From Ectothiorhodospiraceae bacterium (lineage in GTDB: Bacteria > Pseudomonadota > Gammaproteobacteria > HK1), in NCBI GenBank assembly GCA_024234875.1, contig JACKNM010000007.1, forward strand, positions 62,001-126,000: 64,000 nt of DNA. The letters run 5' to 3'. Positions 27,012 to 35,392 of the stretch are shown one piece after another. The position numbers and the translations under genes were made by a program. Each line of letters begins with the position of its first letter. The first letter of the stretch is position 1. Below the pieces are notes generated by a model that was given only the letters and a program-made list of their open reading frames with translations, was not told where the DNA came from and did not search any database.

Positions 27012-28133
27012 TCAGTCGCGGGCCGGCGTCGCGCGCGCCGCCGCCAGCGCGGTGCGCAGCTCGGACTCCAGCGCTTCCAGCCGGGCGGTCGCCTCGGCGC
27101 GCCGGGCGCGACCCTCGTCGGCGATCTGCAGGCTCTCCTCGATGGTCTCGACCAGCGCCTGGTTGGCCCGCTCGACCGCCTCGATGTCGAACACCCCGCG
27201 CTCGAGCTCCTTGCGCGCCTCGGCGTTTCCGAGCTTGAGGTTGCGAGCGTTGGCCTCTAGCAGCTCGTTGGTGAGGTCGCTGGCGTCACGGACCGCCGCC
27301 GCGGCCTCGCGGGAGCGTTGGATGGTCACCGCCTGGGCCAGCTGTTGGCGCCACAGCGGGAGCGTGTTGGCGGTGGTCGACACGATCTTGTTGACCAGGC
27401 CGCGGTCGTTCTCCTGCACCAGGCGAATGCTCGGCAGGGCCTGCATCACCACCTGGCGCGTGAGGCGGAGATCGTGCAGGCGTCGCTCGAGCCCGTCGCG
27501 TGCCGCGCGCAAGTCGCGCAGCTTCTGGGCGTCGAGCATGGCGCCGCTCGCGTTGGCGGCGCGCTCCAGCGCCGGCACCTCCTCGGCGTCGACCTGTCGG
27601 AGCTTCTCCTCGCCGGCGGCGAGGAAGCGCTCGAGCTGGTGGAACCCGTCGAGCGTCGCGTCGTAGAGACGGTCGAGGCTCGCGATGTCGGTCAACAGCG
27701 TGGTCTTGTGGCGCTCGAGGTCGTCGCCGATGGCGTCGATCTGCTCGCGCACCTGCTCGTAGCGCTGCAGGAATCGCGCCACCGGCTTGCCGGCGCCGAA
27801 CAATCGCTCGACCAGGCTCGGCTTGCGATTGGGGTCGATGTCGTCGAGGTCGAAGCCGCGAATGGCACCGATCATGCGGTTGAGGGCCTCGCCGGCCGGG
27901 CCGGTGTCCTTGTTGCGGACGCGGTCGAGCATGTCGTCGGACAACGCCGCCACTCGCGACTGGGCGGTGGAGCCGAAGTGGACGATGGCCTGTGAATCGC
28001 CGAGATCGATCTCGGCCACCAGGGCGCCGATCGCGGTGCGCTCCGCCGGCAGGGCCGGATCGATGCTGGCGACCGCGACCGGGGGCGGTGGCTGGCTCAC
28101 GTCGGGGGTCTGGGCGTCGTCTCGCTCGCTCAT
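27012..28133 (-). CDS. TelA/KlaA-family toxic anion resistance protein
   Basis: The 373-residue protein is almost entirely helical and acidic, with the family's conserved stretches: FGAGKPVARFLQRYEQVREQID (about 113-135), HKTTLLTDIASLDRLYD, and SIRLVQENDRGLVNKIVSTTANTLPLWRQQLAQAV (about 230-265). TelA-like proteins are linked to tellurite and envelope-stress resistance, often beside XpaC; their molecular activity is not settled. The gene follows the XpaC-like gene by 22 nt, so the two form one transcription unit. The assignment rests on the conserved central motif and on that pairing. Confidence 0.88.
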   Translation of the reverse strand: MSERDDAQTPDVSQPPPPVAVASIDPALPAERTAIGALVAEIDLGDSQAIVHFGSTAQSRVAALSDDMLDRVRNKDTGPAGEALNRMIGAIRGFDLDDIDPNRKPSLVERLFGAGKPVARFLQRYEQVREQIDAIGDDLERHKTTLLTDIASLDRLYDATLDGFHQLERFLAAGEEKLRQVDAEEVPALERAANASGAMLDAQKLRDLRAARDGLERRLHDLRLTRQVVMQALPSIRLVQENDRGLVNKIVSTTANTLPLWRQQLAQAVTIQRSREAAAAVRDASDLTNELLEANARNLKLGNAEARKELERGVFDIEAVERANQALVETIEESLQIADEGRARRAEATARLEALESELRTALAAARATPARD

Positions 28134-28155
28134 CGATGGGTCCCTTGCGTCGTTG

Positions 28156-29130
28156 TCAGTCCAGCCCCTCGCGGCGCATCTGCTGCGCGAGGACCTCGAT
28201 CTGGATGTCCAGATCCTGGATGTCGCGGTGCTGCAGGCGGCGATGCTGCTCGGTGAAGGTGTCCTCGATGGTCTCGAGGACGCGGCGAAAGCTTTCCTCC
28301 AGGGCGCCGGCGGTGTCGTGCGGATGGCTCCGGGCGTAGCCGGTGACCACGCGCTGGGCGCCTTCGAGGTAGGTGACGAGAAAGCGCCGGGCGCGGCGCA
28401 TGTCGTTCGGGTCCGCGGCGAGGTGGCCGAGGATCTGGCGCGCGACCGCGGCGATGCGCCCGAGCCGCGCCGTGAGCTCCGGGTTGCCGAGCCGATCGCG
28501 GGCCGACTCGATGGCGATGATCTGCTGCTCGGCGCGCTCGAGCGCCGCGCCCACGCGCGCGCTCGCGCCGGTGGCGAGCGTCGCGCTCGGCCGCGGGTCG
28601 AGCCCGTAGGCGAGCGCGCACCCCCCGGCCGCGCCGAGCCCGAACACCAGCGCGGTGGCGACGTCGTGTCCGGCCCCGAGGCCGGCGGCGAGCGCGGTGC
28701 CGGCGCCCACCATCAGCCAGCCCGAGAGCTTGCGCGGCGGCGGTGGCGCCTGGAACACCTGATCGTGCAGGGCCGCCTCGGCGGCGAGCCCGCGACGACC
28801 GAGGAGCGTCCCGGCGACCACCAGCGCGTAGGCGGCGGCATCGGCGAGGGCGACGCCGAGGTCCCCGCCGGCGAGCGCCAGCGCTGCGGCGGGAATCAGC
28901 GGCAGCGGCAGGATCCAGAGCAGACGGGTGGGGCGTGCCACGCGCCGCGCGGCCTCTCGGCGGGCCTCGCGCCATTGCTCGAGCCGCGTCGTGGCGTCGC
29001 TCAGCCAGCGCTCGACCGACGGCCAGCCTGCCCGTCCGTGCTCGGTCGCGGTGTCCAACGCCTCGCGCGCCAGCGGACCCAGCCGGTCGCGCCAGTTGCG
29101 CGGCGGTCGCCGATGCGGGCCGGTGGTCAC
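28156..29130 (-). CDS. XpaC-like membrane protein (5-bromo-4-chloroindolyl phosphate hydrolysis family)
   Basis: The 324-residue protein has a basic N-terminal region, two pairs of hydrophobic helices (about 70-110 and 135-170), and a long C-terminal helical domain with RARRFLVTYLEGAQRVVTGYAR and EESFRRVLETIEDTF. This matches the XpaC family, whose name comes from a Bacillus phenotype and not from a proven phosphatase activity. It is paired with telA, the common arrangement in bacteria; together they are thought to act in envelope or toxic-anion stress. The membrane location is inferred from the hydrophobic segments. Confidence 0.82.
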   Translation of the reverse strand: MTTGPHRRPPRNWRDRLGPLAREALDTATEHGRAGWPSVERWLSDATTRLEQWREARREAARRVARPTRLLWILPLPLIPAAALALAGGDLGVALADAAAYALVVAGTLLGRRGLAAEAALHDQVFQAPPPPRKLSGWLMVGAGTALAAGLGAGHDVATALVFGLGAAGGCALAYGLDPRPSATLATGASARVGAALERAEQQIIAIESARDRLGNPELTARLGRIAAVARQILGHLAADPNDMRRARRFLVTYLEGAQRVVTGYARSHPHDTAGALEESFRRVLETIEDTFTEQHRRLQHRDIQDLDIQIEVLAQQMRREGLD

Positions 29131-29145
29131 TGCGGACTTCCGGTC

Positions 29146-29235
29146 TCAGGCGGCGCCGAGCGCCTGCCAGGCGGCGACCCCGACGGTCGCCAACAGAATC
29201 GCCGCGCCGAGAAAGCGGCGCATCCTCGCCGACAT
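29146..29235 (-). CDS. Possible 29-residue membrane peptide upstream of xpaC-like gene
   Basis: ATG 29235 opens a frame reading MSARMRRF then a hydrophobic stretch (LGAAILLATVGVAAW) and ending QALGAA. A purine-rich GTGAGGGG lies about 8 nt upstream. Positive residues followed by a single transmembrane helix are typical of small membrane proteins. It ends 15 nt before the XpaC-like gene and could belong to that operon. With only 29 codons it may be chance. The remaining sequence up to 29476 holds the start region of the divergent dehydrogenase operon, and I see no other gene. Confidence 0.35.
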   Translation of the reverse strand: MSARMRRFLGAAILLATVGVAAWQALGAA

Positions 29236-29476
29236 CGAACGACCCCTCACTGCTCGCCAGCCCGCGCCGGCCGGCTCCACACCATCGCGCGAGCAGCGAT
29301 TGTCCCTCATGGGCGGGACCCATTGCATCGGCCGGCGTCCACGCGTCGCCGCGCGGCAACAGCGGCCGAGGCGTGACCGGGATGCCGCCACGATGCCCCT
29401 GACGTGTCCCGAGCCCATCGAAATCATCGCCCGGAGCGACTAGCATCCGCCCCCAGTCGTCAGGTCCGGAGCACCC

Positions 29477-30454
29477 ATGCGCAACGCCCCATCGGCCGAG
29501 GACATCGCGCGGATGTACCGCCAGATGCTGGTGGTGCGCGCGGTCGAGGAGCAGCTCGCGGTGCTGCATCGCCAGGGCAAGACCCGCGGGCCGATTCACA
29601 CCTGCATCGGCCAGGAGGCGGCGGGGATCGGCGCCACCGCGCCGCTGGAGCGCGAGGACGTCGTCACCAGCACCCATCGCGGCCACGCGCACTTCGTCGG
29701 CAAGGGGCTCGATCTGCGCCGCGTGCTGGCGGAGATCTTCGGCCGCGTCACCGGGTACTGCCGCGGCCGCGGCGGGCACATGCTGGTGGCCAGCGCCGCC
29801 GACGGCCTGCTCGGCGGCAACGGCATCGTCGGCGGCGGCATCCCGATCGCCCTCGGCCAGGCGTTCGGCTTCCAGCTCGACGGCTCGCGTCGGGTGGCAG
29901 TGGCCATCTTCGGCGACGGTGCGGCGCAGGAGGGGACCTGCCACGAGGCGATGAACGTGGCCGGCCTGTGGAAGCTGCCGATGGTGTTCTTCTGCGAGCA
30001 CAACCTCTACGGGCTCACCGTGCACGCGCGCTACCAGTCCAGCGTGCCGGATCTCCACGTGCGCGCCGCTGGCTACGGCATGCCCGGCGTCATGGTCGAC
30101 GGCAACGACCTGCTGGCGGTCCACGGCGCCATGCGCGACGCGCTCGACCGTGCCCGACGCGGTGACGGTCCGACCTTCGTCGAGGCCAAGACCTACCGCA
30201 TGACCGGCTTCTCGACCTCCGACATGGGCGGCTACCAACCCGAGGAGGAGATGCGCGAGTGGGCCGCCCGCGACCCCATCGCGCGCACGCGCGCGCTGCT
30301 CGCGACGATGCTCGACGAGAGCTCGCTCGAGGCGGTGGAGCGGGCAGCGGCGGAGGAGGTGGAGGCCGCATTCGCCCAGGCGATGGCCGACCCGTTCCCC
30401 GATGCCGCCGAGCTCGACGCGCCCGAGTACGCGGTGGCGGAGGCGCGGCCGTGA
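29477..30454 (+). CDS. 2-oxo-acid (pyruvate/acetoin-type) dehydrogenase E1 alpha subunit
   Basis: The 325-residue product is a thiamine-diphosphate E1 alpha subunit: HTCIGQEAAGIGATAPL near residue 41, HRGHAHFVGKG, GRGGHMLVAS, and the ThDP/Mg motif GDGAAQEGTCHEAMNVAGLWKLP (about 153-175, GDG...N). Such subunits decarboxylate pyruvate, branched-chain 2-oxo acids or cleave acetoin. It begins an operon in which the E1 beta gene overlaps its stop codon by 4 nt. The substrate cannot be told from sequence alone. The accompanying DUF3830-like, RidA and SDR genes argue for a catabolic complex rather than the main pyruvate dehydrogenase. Confidence 0.9.
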   Translation: MRNAPSAEDIARMYRQMLVVRAVEEQLAVLHRQGKTRGPIHTCIGQEAAGIGATAPLEREDVVTSTHRGHAHFVGKGLDLRRVLAEIFGRVTGYCRGRGGHMLVASAADGLLGGNGIVGGGIPIALGQAFGFQLDGSRRVAVAIFGDGAAQEGTCHEAMNVAGLWKLPMVFFCEHNLYGLTVHARYQSSVPDLHVRAAGYGMPGVMVDGNDLLAVHGAMRDALDRARRGDGPTFVEAKTYRMTGFSTSDMGGYQPEEEMREWAARDPIARTRALLATMLDESSLEAVERAAAEEVEAAFAQAMADPFPDAAELDAPEYAVAEARP

Positions 30455-31428
30455 CCCGCATGCGCTACGCCGAGGCGTTGAATCGGGCGTTGCACGAGGA
30501 GATGGCGCGCGACGAGCGCGTCTGCGTGATCGGCGAGGACGTCGGCATCTACGGCGGCGTGTTCAAGGTCACCAAGGGGTTGCGCGAGAGGTTCGGCGAT
30601 CTCCGCGTACGCGACACGCCGATCTCGGAGCAGGCGATGACCGGTCTCGCCATCGGCGCCGCCATGGTCGGTCGGCGTCCGGTGCTCGAGATCATGTACA
30701 TCGACTTCCTGACGCTGTGCCTCGACCAGCTCGTCAACCAGGCCTCGATCGTCCACTACATCTGGGCCGGTCAGGCATCGCTGCCGTTCGTGCTGCGCAC
30801 CCAGGGAGGGGCCGGCGCCGGGGCCGCGGCCCAGCACTCGAAATCGCTCGATGCGCTGGTCGCCCACGTGCCCGGGCTCAAGGTGGTCGCGCCGGCCACG
30901 CCGGCCGACGCCAGCGGGTTGCTCGTCGCCGCCATCCGTGACCCGAACCCGGTGGTCTTCCTCGAGCACAAGCTGCTCTACAACACCACCGGCGAGGTCC
31001 CCGAGGGCGACCACGTGGTGCCGATCGGCCAGGCCCACGTCGCCCGGGAAGGGACCGACATCACCATCGTCGCCAGCTCGAAGATGACCCTCGACGCCCT
31101 GGCCGCGGCCGAGACGCTCGCCGCCGAGGGCATCGACGCCGAGGTGGTCGACCTGCGCACCCTGCGCCCGCTCGACCGCGAGACCATCGCGCGCTCGGTG
31201 CGCAAGACCAACCGTGCCCTGGTGGTCAACGAGGGCTGGACCACCGGTGGCTTCGGCGCCGAGCTCTCGGCGGTGATCATGGAGGACGCGTTCGACTGGC
31301 TCGACGGACCGGTGCGGCGCCTCGGCACCGCGGACCGACCGATTCCGTACAGCCTGCCGCTCGAGCAGGCGGCGGTGCCGGACGCGGCCGCGATCACCCG
31401 CGCCGCGCGGCTGACCCTCGCAGGGTGA
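30451..31428 (+). CDS. 2-oxo-acid dehydrogenase E1 beta subunit
   Basis: The 325-residue product has the transketolase-like E1 beta layout: MRYAEALNRALHEEM, VIGEDVGIYGGVFKVTKGL, RDTPISEQAMTGLAIGAAMVG, HYIWAGQASLPFVLRTQGGAGAG, and a C-terminal half with VVDLRTLRPLDRETI and GWTTGGFGAEL. It completes the E1 active site with the alpha subunit. The GTG start at 30451 overlaps the alpha stop codon (GTGA), giving translational coupling; ATG 30460 is a possible alternative three codons later. E2 overlaps its end in the same way. Confidence 0.9.
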   Translation: MTRMRYAEALNRALHEEMARDERVCVIGEDVGIYGGVFKVTKGLRERFGDLRVRDTPISEQAMTGLAIGAAMVGRRPVLEIMYIDFLTLCLDQLVNQASIVHYIWAGQASLPFVLRTQGGAGAGAAAQHSKSLDALVAHVPGLKVVAPATPADASGLLVAAIRDPNPVVFLEHKLLYNTTGEVPEGDHVVPIGQAHVAREGTDITIVASSKMTLDALAAAETLAAEGIDAEVVDLRTLRPLDRETIARSVRKTNRALVVNEGWTTGGFGAELSAVIMEDAFDWLDGPVRRLGTADRPIPYSLPLEQAAVPDAAAITRAARLTLAG

Positions 31429-32648
31429 GCGCGCCGGCGCAAACCGTGCCGGTGGTGCTCGCCGCCCTCGGCGGCGAGTACATGGAGTCGGCCCTGATCG
31501 TGCGCTGGCTGGTCGCGATCGGCGATCGGGTGAGTGCCGGCGCCCCGCTGGTGGTGGTCGAGACCGCGAAGGCGAGCGCCGAGGTCGAGGCGACGGTGGA
31601 CGGGGTGGTGGCGGCGATCCGGGTCGAGGCGGGGGCGGAGGTCGAGGTCGGCGCGGTGCTGGCGGAGCTCGCGGTGGAGGCGGCGATGCCCGTCCCGAGC
31701 ACCGCCGGGTCCGCCTCCAGCGACCGACCACGCGAGTCGACCGGAGCGCCCGCCGCTGCGGGGGCACGACCGCTCGAGCCCCGGCCGGCCGAGCACCCCG
31801 CAGCCGAGCGCAGGCGCGTGAGCCCGGCCGCCCGACGTCGTGCCCGTGAGCTCGGCATCGACGCCGGCGGGCTCGCCGGCAGCGGCCCGCTCGGGCGTGT
31901 CCTGCTACGCGACGTGGAGTCCGCGGCTCGGGAGGCGATGGCGGCCCGGCGGCGGTCGCGGGTCGCGCCCCCGCCCGCGGACTATCGGCGTGCCATGGCC
32001 ACACACATGGCGCGGGCGGCCGCGGCGCCGCAGTTCTCGGTGTCGATGGACGTCGACTGGAGCGCGCTCGAGCGCGCCCGGGAGGCGGTTCGCGCGCTGG
32101 ATGTCGCGGCATCGCCGAACGACATGGTGGTTCACGCGGTCTCGCGGGTCCTCGCACGGAGCCCCGAGATGAACGCCTGGTGCCGAGACGGCGTGGTCGA
32201 GCGGGTGGCGGCGGTGAACGTCGGCGTGGCCATCGCCACCCCGGGCGGTCTCGCGGTGCCGGTGGTGCGCGGCGCGGATCGGCTGGGTCTCGCCGCAATC
32301 GCGGCCGAGACCGCGCGGCTCGGGCGCGCCGCCCGGACCGGCGACCTCGCACCCGACGACGTGCTCGGCGCCACGTTCACGGTCTCCAACCTCGCCCCGT
32401 ACGGGGTGAGCGAGTTCCGTGCGGTGGTGAGCCCGCCGCAGGCGGCGATCCTCGCGGTGCCCGCGGCGACCGACGTCCTCGCCCTCGACGGCGGGCGCGT
32501 GGTGGTGCGACCGGTCACGCGGCTGACCGTCACCGCCGATCACCGGGCCGTGGACGGTGCACAGGTGGCGCGCTTCCTGCGCCGGCTGCGCCGAGCGCTC
32601 GAGCGGTACGGCGTCGATTCCGGCGCGCCCGAGAACTCCGAGGACTGA
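31425..32648 (+). CDS. 2-oxo-acid dehydrogenase E2 (lipoamide acyltransferase)
   Basis: The 407-residue product contains one lipoyl domain (about 8-83) with the modified lysine in ETAKASAE, where most relatives have ETDKA. An Ala/Pro-rich linker follows, then a peripheral-subunit-binding domain (RVSPAARRRARELGID, about 126-160), and the acyltransferase domain from about 180 on, with the catalytic TADHRAVDG (His and Asp) near 366. It passes acyl groups from E1 to CoA and forms the complex core. No E3 (dihydrolipoamide dehydrogenase) gene follows, so E3 must be supplied from elsewhere. GTG 31425 overlaps the E1 beta stop. Confidence 0.9.
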   Translation: MSAPAQTVPVVLAALGGEYMESALIVRWLVAIGDRVSAGAPLVVVETAKASAEVEATVDGVVAAIRVEAGAEVEVGAVLAELAVEAAMPVPSTAGSASSDRPRESTGAPAAAGARPLEPRPAEHPAAERRRVSPAARRRARELGIDAGGLAGSGPLGRVLLRDVESAAREAMAARRRSRVAPPPADYRRAMATHMARAAAAPQFSVSMDVDWSALERAREAVRALDVAASPNDMVVHAVSRVLARSPEMNAWCRDGVVERVAAVNVGVAIATPGGLAVPVVRGADRLGLAAIAAETARLGRAARTGDLAPDDVLGATFTVSNLAPYGVSEFRAVVSPPQAAILAVPAATDVLALDGGRVVVRPVTRLTVTADHRAVDGAQVARFLRRLRRALERYGVDSGAPENSED

Positions 32649-32650
32649 AG

Positions 32651-33577
32651 ATGGAAGGCGTATCGACCCTCGCGAGCCCCCTGGTCTTTCGCTACGAGGG
32701 GGCGGCACATCCGATCCGACTCACCGCCGAGTTCGCGCCGCGGACACTGGCGATGCTGCTCGCCGGCCTGCCGGAGACGGTGGACATCCACTGCGCGAAG
32801 ATCGCCGGTAATCACATCTTCTGGCACGGCCGCTTCGTGGCGCCGTTCGAGCGCGTGGCCGACGTGATGAGCGTCGCGCCCGGGGCGTTCATCTACTACC
32901 CCGAGCGGCAGTTCCTGGAGCTGGTCTACGGCGAGCTCCAGGCGGAGACCGCCAACGTCAACGTGCTCGGCTGGGTGGAGGGCGACGTCGCCTGGCTGCG
33001 CGCGCTCGGCCAGCGAGTGCAACGGCGTCAGGGCGTCGAGCTGATCACCGCTCGCCTCGAGCACGACGGCGAGGGCGCACCGCCGATGCCGGCGCCGCGC
33101 CCGACCCCGGTCCACCCCGGGCTCGCACGGTTGCGGCGCGCCCGCGAGTCGATGTGGGCGGCGATGCCGGCGGAGTTCGAAGCCCTGCTCGACCGGCGCG
33201 GCGTGATGCTCCCGGTCGGCCCCCTGATCATGGCCGAGGGGGAGCTGCGCAAGCTCCACGAGCTGCTGTGGCGGCTGCTCGAGGCCTGGCGCGCGGGCCG
33301 CCGACAAGGCGTCGGGGCGCAGACCATGTTCCTGGTCGAGGCCTTCGTCTCGCGCATCGCCGGCTTCTGCCACCTCACCGAGACCGGAGCGACCCTCGAG
33401 CGGGCGGCCGCGGCCCTTCCCGGAGCCGACGAGGTCACCGTCGACGCGGTGCTCGAGGAGCTGGTGTTGTTCACCGGGCGCGCTGCCGGCTGGCTGGACC
33501 AGGGCATCCCCTGGTTCGATCTGAACGAGGCGACGCTGGCCGCCCGGCGAGCGCGCCATGGTGTGCCGGGGCGCTGA
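32651..33577 (+). CDS. Protein with N-terminal DUF3830-like (cyclophilin-fold) domain, unknown function
   Basis: ATG 32651 comes 2 nt after the E2 stop. The first 130 or so residues follow the DUF3830 pattern: FAPRTLAMLLAGLPETVDIHCAKIAGNHIFWHG, then PGAFIYYPERQFLELVYGE. That domain has a cyclophilin-like fold and is often found next to amidohydrolases and catabolic genes. The C-terminal half (about 150-308) is helical with no motif I recognise. The total of 308 residues makes this longer than the stand-alone domain, so it is probably a two-domain protein. Operon position suggests a role in the same catabolic pathway, possibly binding or isomerising a small substrate. Confidence 0.65.
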   Translation: MEGVSTLASPLVFRYEGAAHPIRLTAEFAPRTLAMLLAGLPETVDIHCAKIAGNHIFWHGRFVAPFERVADVMSVAPGAFIYYPERQFLELVYGELQAETANVNVLGWVEGDVAWLRALGQRVQRRQGVELITARLEHDGEGAPPMPAPRPTPVHPGLARLRRARESMWAAMPAEFEALLDRRGVMLPVGPLIMAEGELRKLHELLWRLLEAWRAGRRQGVGAQTMFLVEAFVSRIAGFCHLTETGATLERAAAALPGADEVTVDAVLEELVLFTGRAAGWLDQGIPWFDLNEATLAARRARHGVPGR

Positions 33578-33628
33578 TTCGCCGGCGATTCGTCCACGTC
33601 CACGCGGTCACCCGCGCGAGGTCCGACC

Positions 33629-34039
33629 ATGAACGAACGACGCAAGAACTTCTCGTCCGGATCCCGGTTCGAGGCGCTCTACGGCTACTCGCGGGCGGTG
33701 CGAGTGGGCGATCAGCTCTGGATCGCCGGGACCACCGGCTTCGACTACCAGTCGATGACCCTGCCCGCGGACCCGGCCGAGCAGACCCGCCAGGTGATCC
33801 GCAACATCGACGCCGCGCTGGCGCGCGCCGGCAGCAGCCGCGCCGACATCGTCCAGCTCACGACCTGGATCCGCGACCCCGCCCAATGGGACGCGATCGG
33901 GGCAGTGCTCGGCGAGGCGTTCGCCGACGTGTTGCCGACCAACGCCGCGCTGGTGGTGGATTTCCCGTTCCCGGACATCGCGGTCGAGATCGCGGCCATC
34001 GCGGCCATCGGCTGCGGCCGCAAGGGCGACGATCGATGA
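33629..34039 (+). CDS. RidA/YjgF-family protein
   Basis: The 136-residue product has the RidA fold signature: YGYSRAVRVGDQLWIAGTTGFD near the N-terminus, a middle helix with EQTRQVIRNIDAALARAG, and LPTNAALVVDFPFPDIAVEIAAIAA at the end, where the family arginine (usually R-x-x-V) is replaced by Asn/Ala. RidA proteins hydrolyse reactive enamines and imines; members lacking the arginine generally have other, poorly known activities. It is 51 nt after the DUF3830-like gene, and its stop overlaps the SDR start (ATGA), so it belongs to the dehydrogenase operon. Confidence 0.85.
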   Translation: MNERRKNFSSGSRFEALYGYSRAVRVGDQLWIAGTTGFDYQSMTLPADPAEQTRQVIRNIDAALARAGSSRADIVQLTTWIRDPAQWDAIGAVLGEAFADVLPTNAALVVDFPFPDIAVEIAAIAAIGCGRKGDDR

Positions 34040-34848
34040 AACTCGATCCGTTCGGGCTCGAAGGGAAGGTCGCCATCGTCACCGGCGGCGGCAGCCGCGC
34101 GGAGGGCATCGGCAACGGGCGGGCGGCGTCGATTCTGCTTGCCCGCGCCGGGGCCCGGGTCCTGGTCGTCGACCGCGACCTCGCGCTCGCCGAGCGCACC
34201 GTGCGGCACGTGCACGACGAGGGCGGCACGGCGATCGCCCACGCCGCCGACGTCACCCGGGAGGCGGAGTGCGTGGCGATGGTCGAGGCGGCGATGGACC
34301 GCTGGGGGCGGGTCGACGTGCTCGACAACAATGTCGGTATCGACAGCCATGCCCCGGTCGAGCGCGAGAGCCTCGCGTGCTGGGAGCAGGTGATGCAGGT
34401 GAACGTCACCAGCATGTTCCTCGCCGCCAAGCACTGTGCCCCGGCGATGCGCCGGGGCGGCGGTGGTGCGATCGTCAACGTGTCGTCGATCTCGGCCATT
34501 CGTCCACGCGGGATGAGCGCCTACACGACCTCCAAGGGCGCGGTCATCGCCCTCACCAAGGCGATGGCCATCGACCTCGCCGACGGCGGCATCCGCGCCA
34601 ACTGCGTGGCACCCGGGCCCGTCTACACGCCGATGGTGGCGTCGCAGGGGATGAGCGAGGCGGCGCGTGACCAGCGTCGACGGGCGTCACCGCTCGCGGT
34701 CGAGGGCACGGGGTGGGACGTCGGCAATGCGGTGCTGTTCCTCGCCTCGGACATGGCGCGATTCGTCAACGGCCAGACCCTGGTGGTGGACGGTGGCCTG
34801 ACCCTGGTCGCTCCGAAGCGCGAGTACCACCCCGGCAGCGCCGGCTGA
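34036..34848 (+). CDS. Short-chain dehydrogenase/reductase
   Basis: The 270-residue product is a classical SDR: nucleotide-binding VTGGGSRAEGIGNGRA (about 16-31, with a two-residue insertion before the second Gly), an acidic residue in VVDRD suggesting NAD preference, DNNVGID in place of NNAG, catalytic Ser in VNVSSISA, and YxxxK in SAYTTSKG, followed by NCVAPGPVYTPM. It is the last gene of the dehydrogenase operon and is coupled to ridA by ATGA. Its substrate is unknown; it probably makes the oxo-acid used by the dehydrogenase complex or handles its product. Confidence 0.9.
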   Translation: MKLDPFGLEGKVAIVTGGGSRAEGIGNGRAASILLARAGARVLVVDRDLALAERTVRHVHDEGGTAIAHAADVTREAECVAMVEAAMDRWGRVDVLDNNVGIDSHAPVERESLACWEQVMQVNVTSMFLAAKHCAPAMRRGGGGAIVNVSSISAIRPRGMSAYTTSKGAVIALTKAMAIDLADGGIRANCVAPGPVYTPMVASQGMSEAARDQRRRASPLAVEGTGWDVGNAVLFLASDMARFVNGQTLVVDGGLTLVAPKREYHPGSAG

Positions 34849-34937
34849 GGGCGCCGCCGGCGTGCCATCGACCTGGAGGGTGCTCGGGTCAGGACATCAG
34901 AACGTTTCGAGATACCTTCCGTAATGCATTGAAAAAA

Positions 34938-35201
34938 CTATCTCCCTCGTGTGACCTCGGGTGACGTGAGCTGGCGATCCACCTCGGACGCGAGGTGCGC
35001 CAGGTAGCGCGAGACGTCCTCGAGGAGCACGCGTTGCTCCTGCTGCAGGCGGACGATCTGCTCGGCGCGCCGGCGAATCCCGAACACCGCGAACGGCAGC
35101 AGGATCCAGAGCACGAGGACCACCACCGCGAGTATCGACAGGACCACCGCGACGAGGGCCATGGCGTGTGGGTCCAGTTGCATGGGCATGTCTTGGGGCA
35201 T
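34938..35201 (-). CDS. Small single-pass membrane protein, unknown
   Basis: The 87-residue product has a short N-terminus, one strongly hydrophobic helix (about residues 14-42, ALVAVVLSILAVVVLVLWIL), a basic stop-transfer segment (IRRRAEQ), and an amphipathic C-terminal helix rich in Gln/Glu/Leu that could form a coiled coil. I do not recognise the family. It is transcribed against both neighbours, alone. The 89 nt to its 3' side are unusually AT-rich for this window and contain no clear terminator. Confidence 0.65.
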   Translation of the reverse strand: MPQDMPMQLDPHAMALVAVVLSILAVVVLVLWILLPFAVFGIRRRAEQIVRLQQEQRVLLEDVSRYLAHLASEVDRQLTSPEVTRGR

Positions 35202-35392
35202 CTTCGACCTCGCTGATTCAGTCGGGGTTGGCGGTCGTCGGCCGGCAGCGGCGCTCCGGCCGGGTAGGGGCGAGTCTCCAGGGTGACACCGGGCACATTG
35301 TAGCCGCCGATGGCGGCGTCACCGTCCGCGGCAGACGGTGGCTGCGATACACTCGCGCGTCGCGTCGAGGGTCGGGTGGAGACGAGCGAGTG

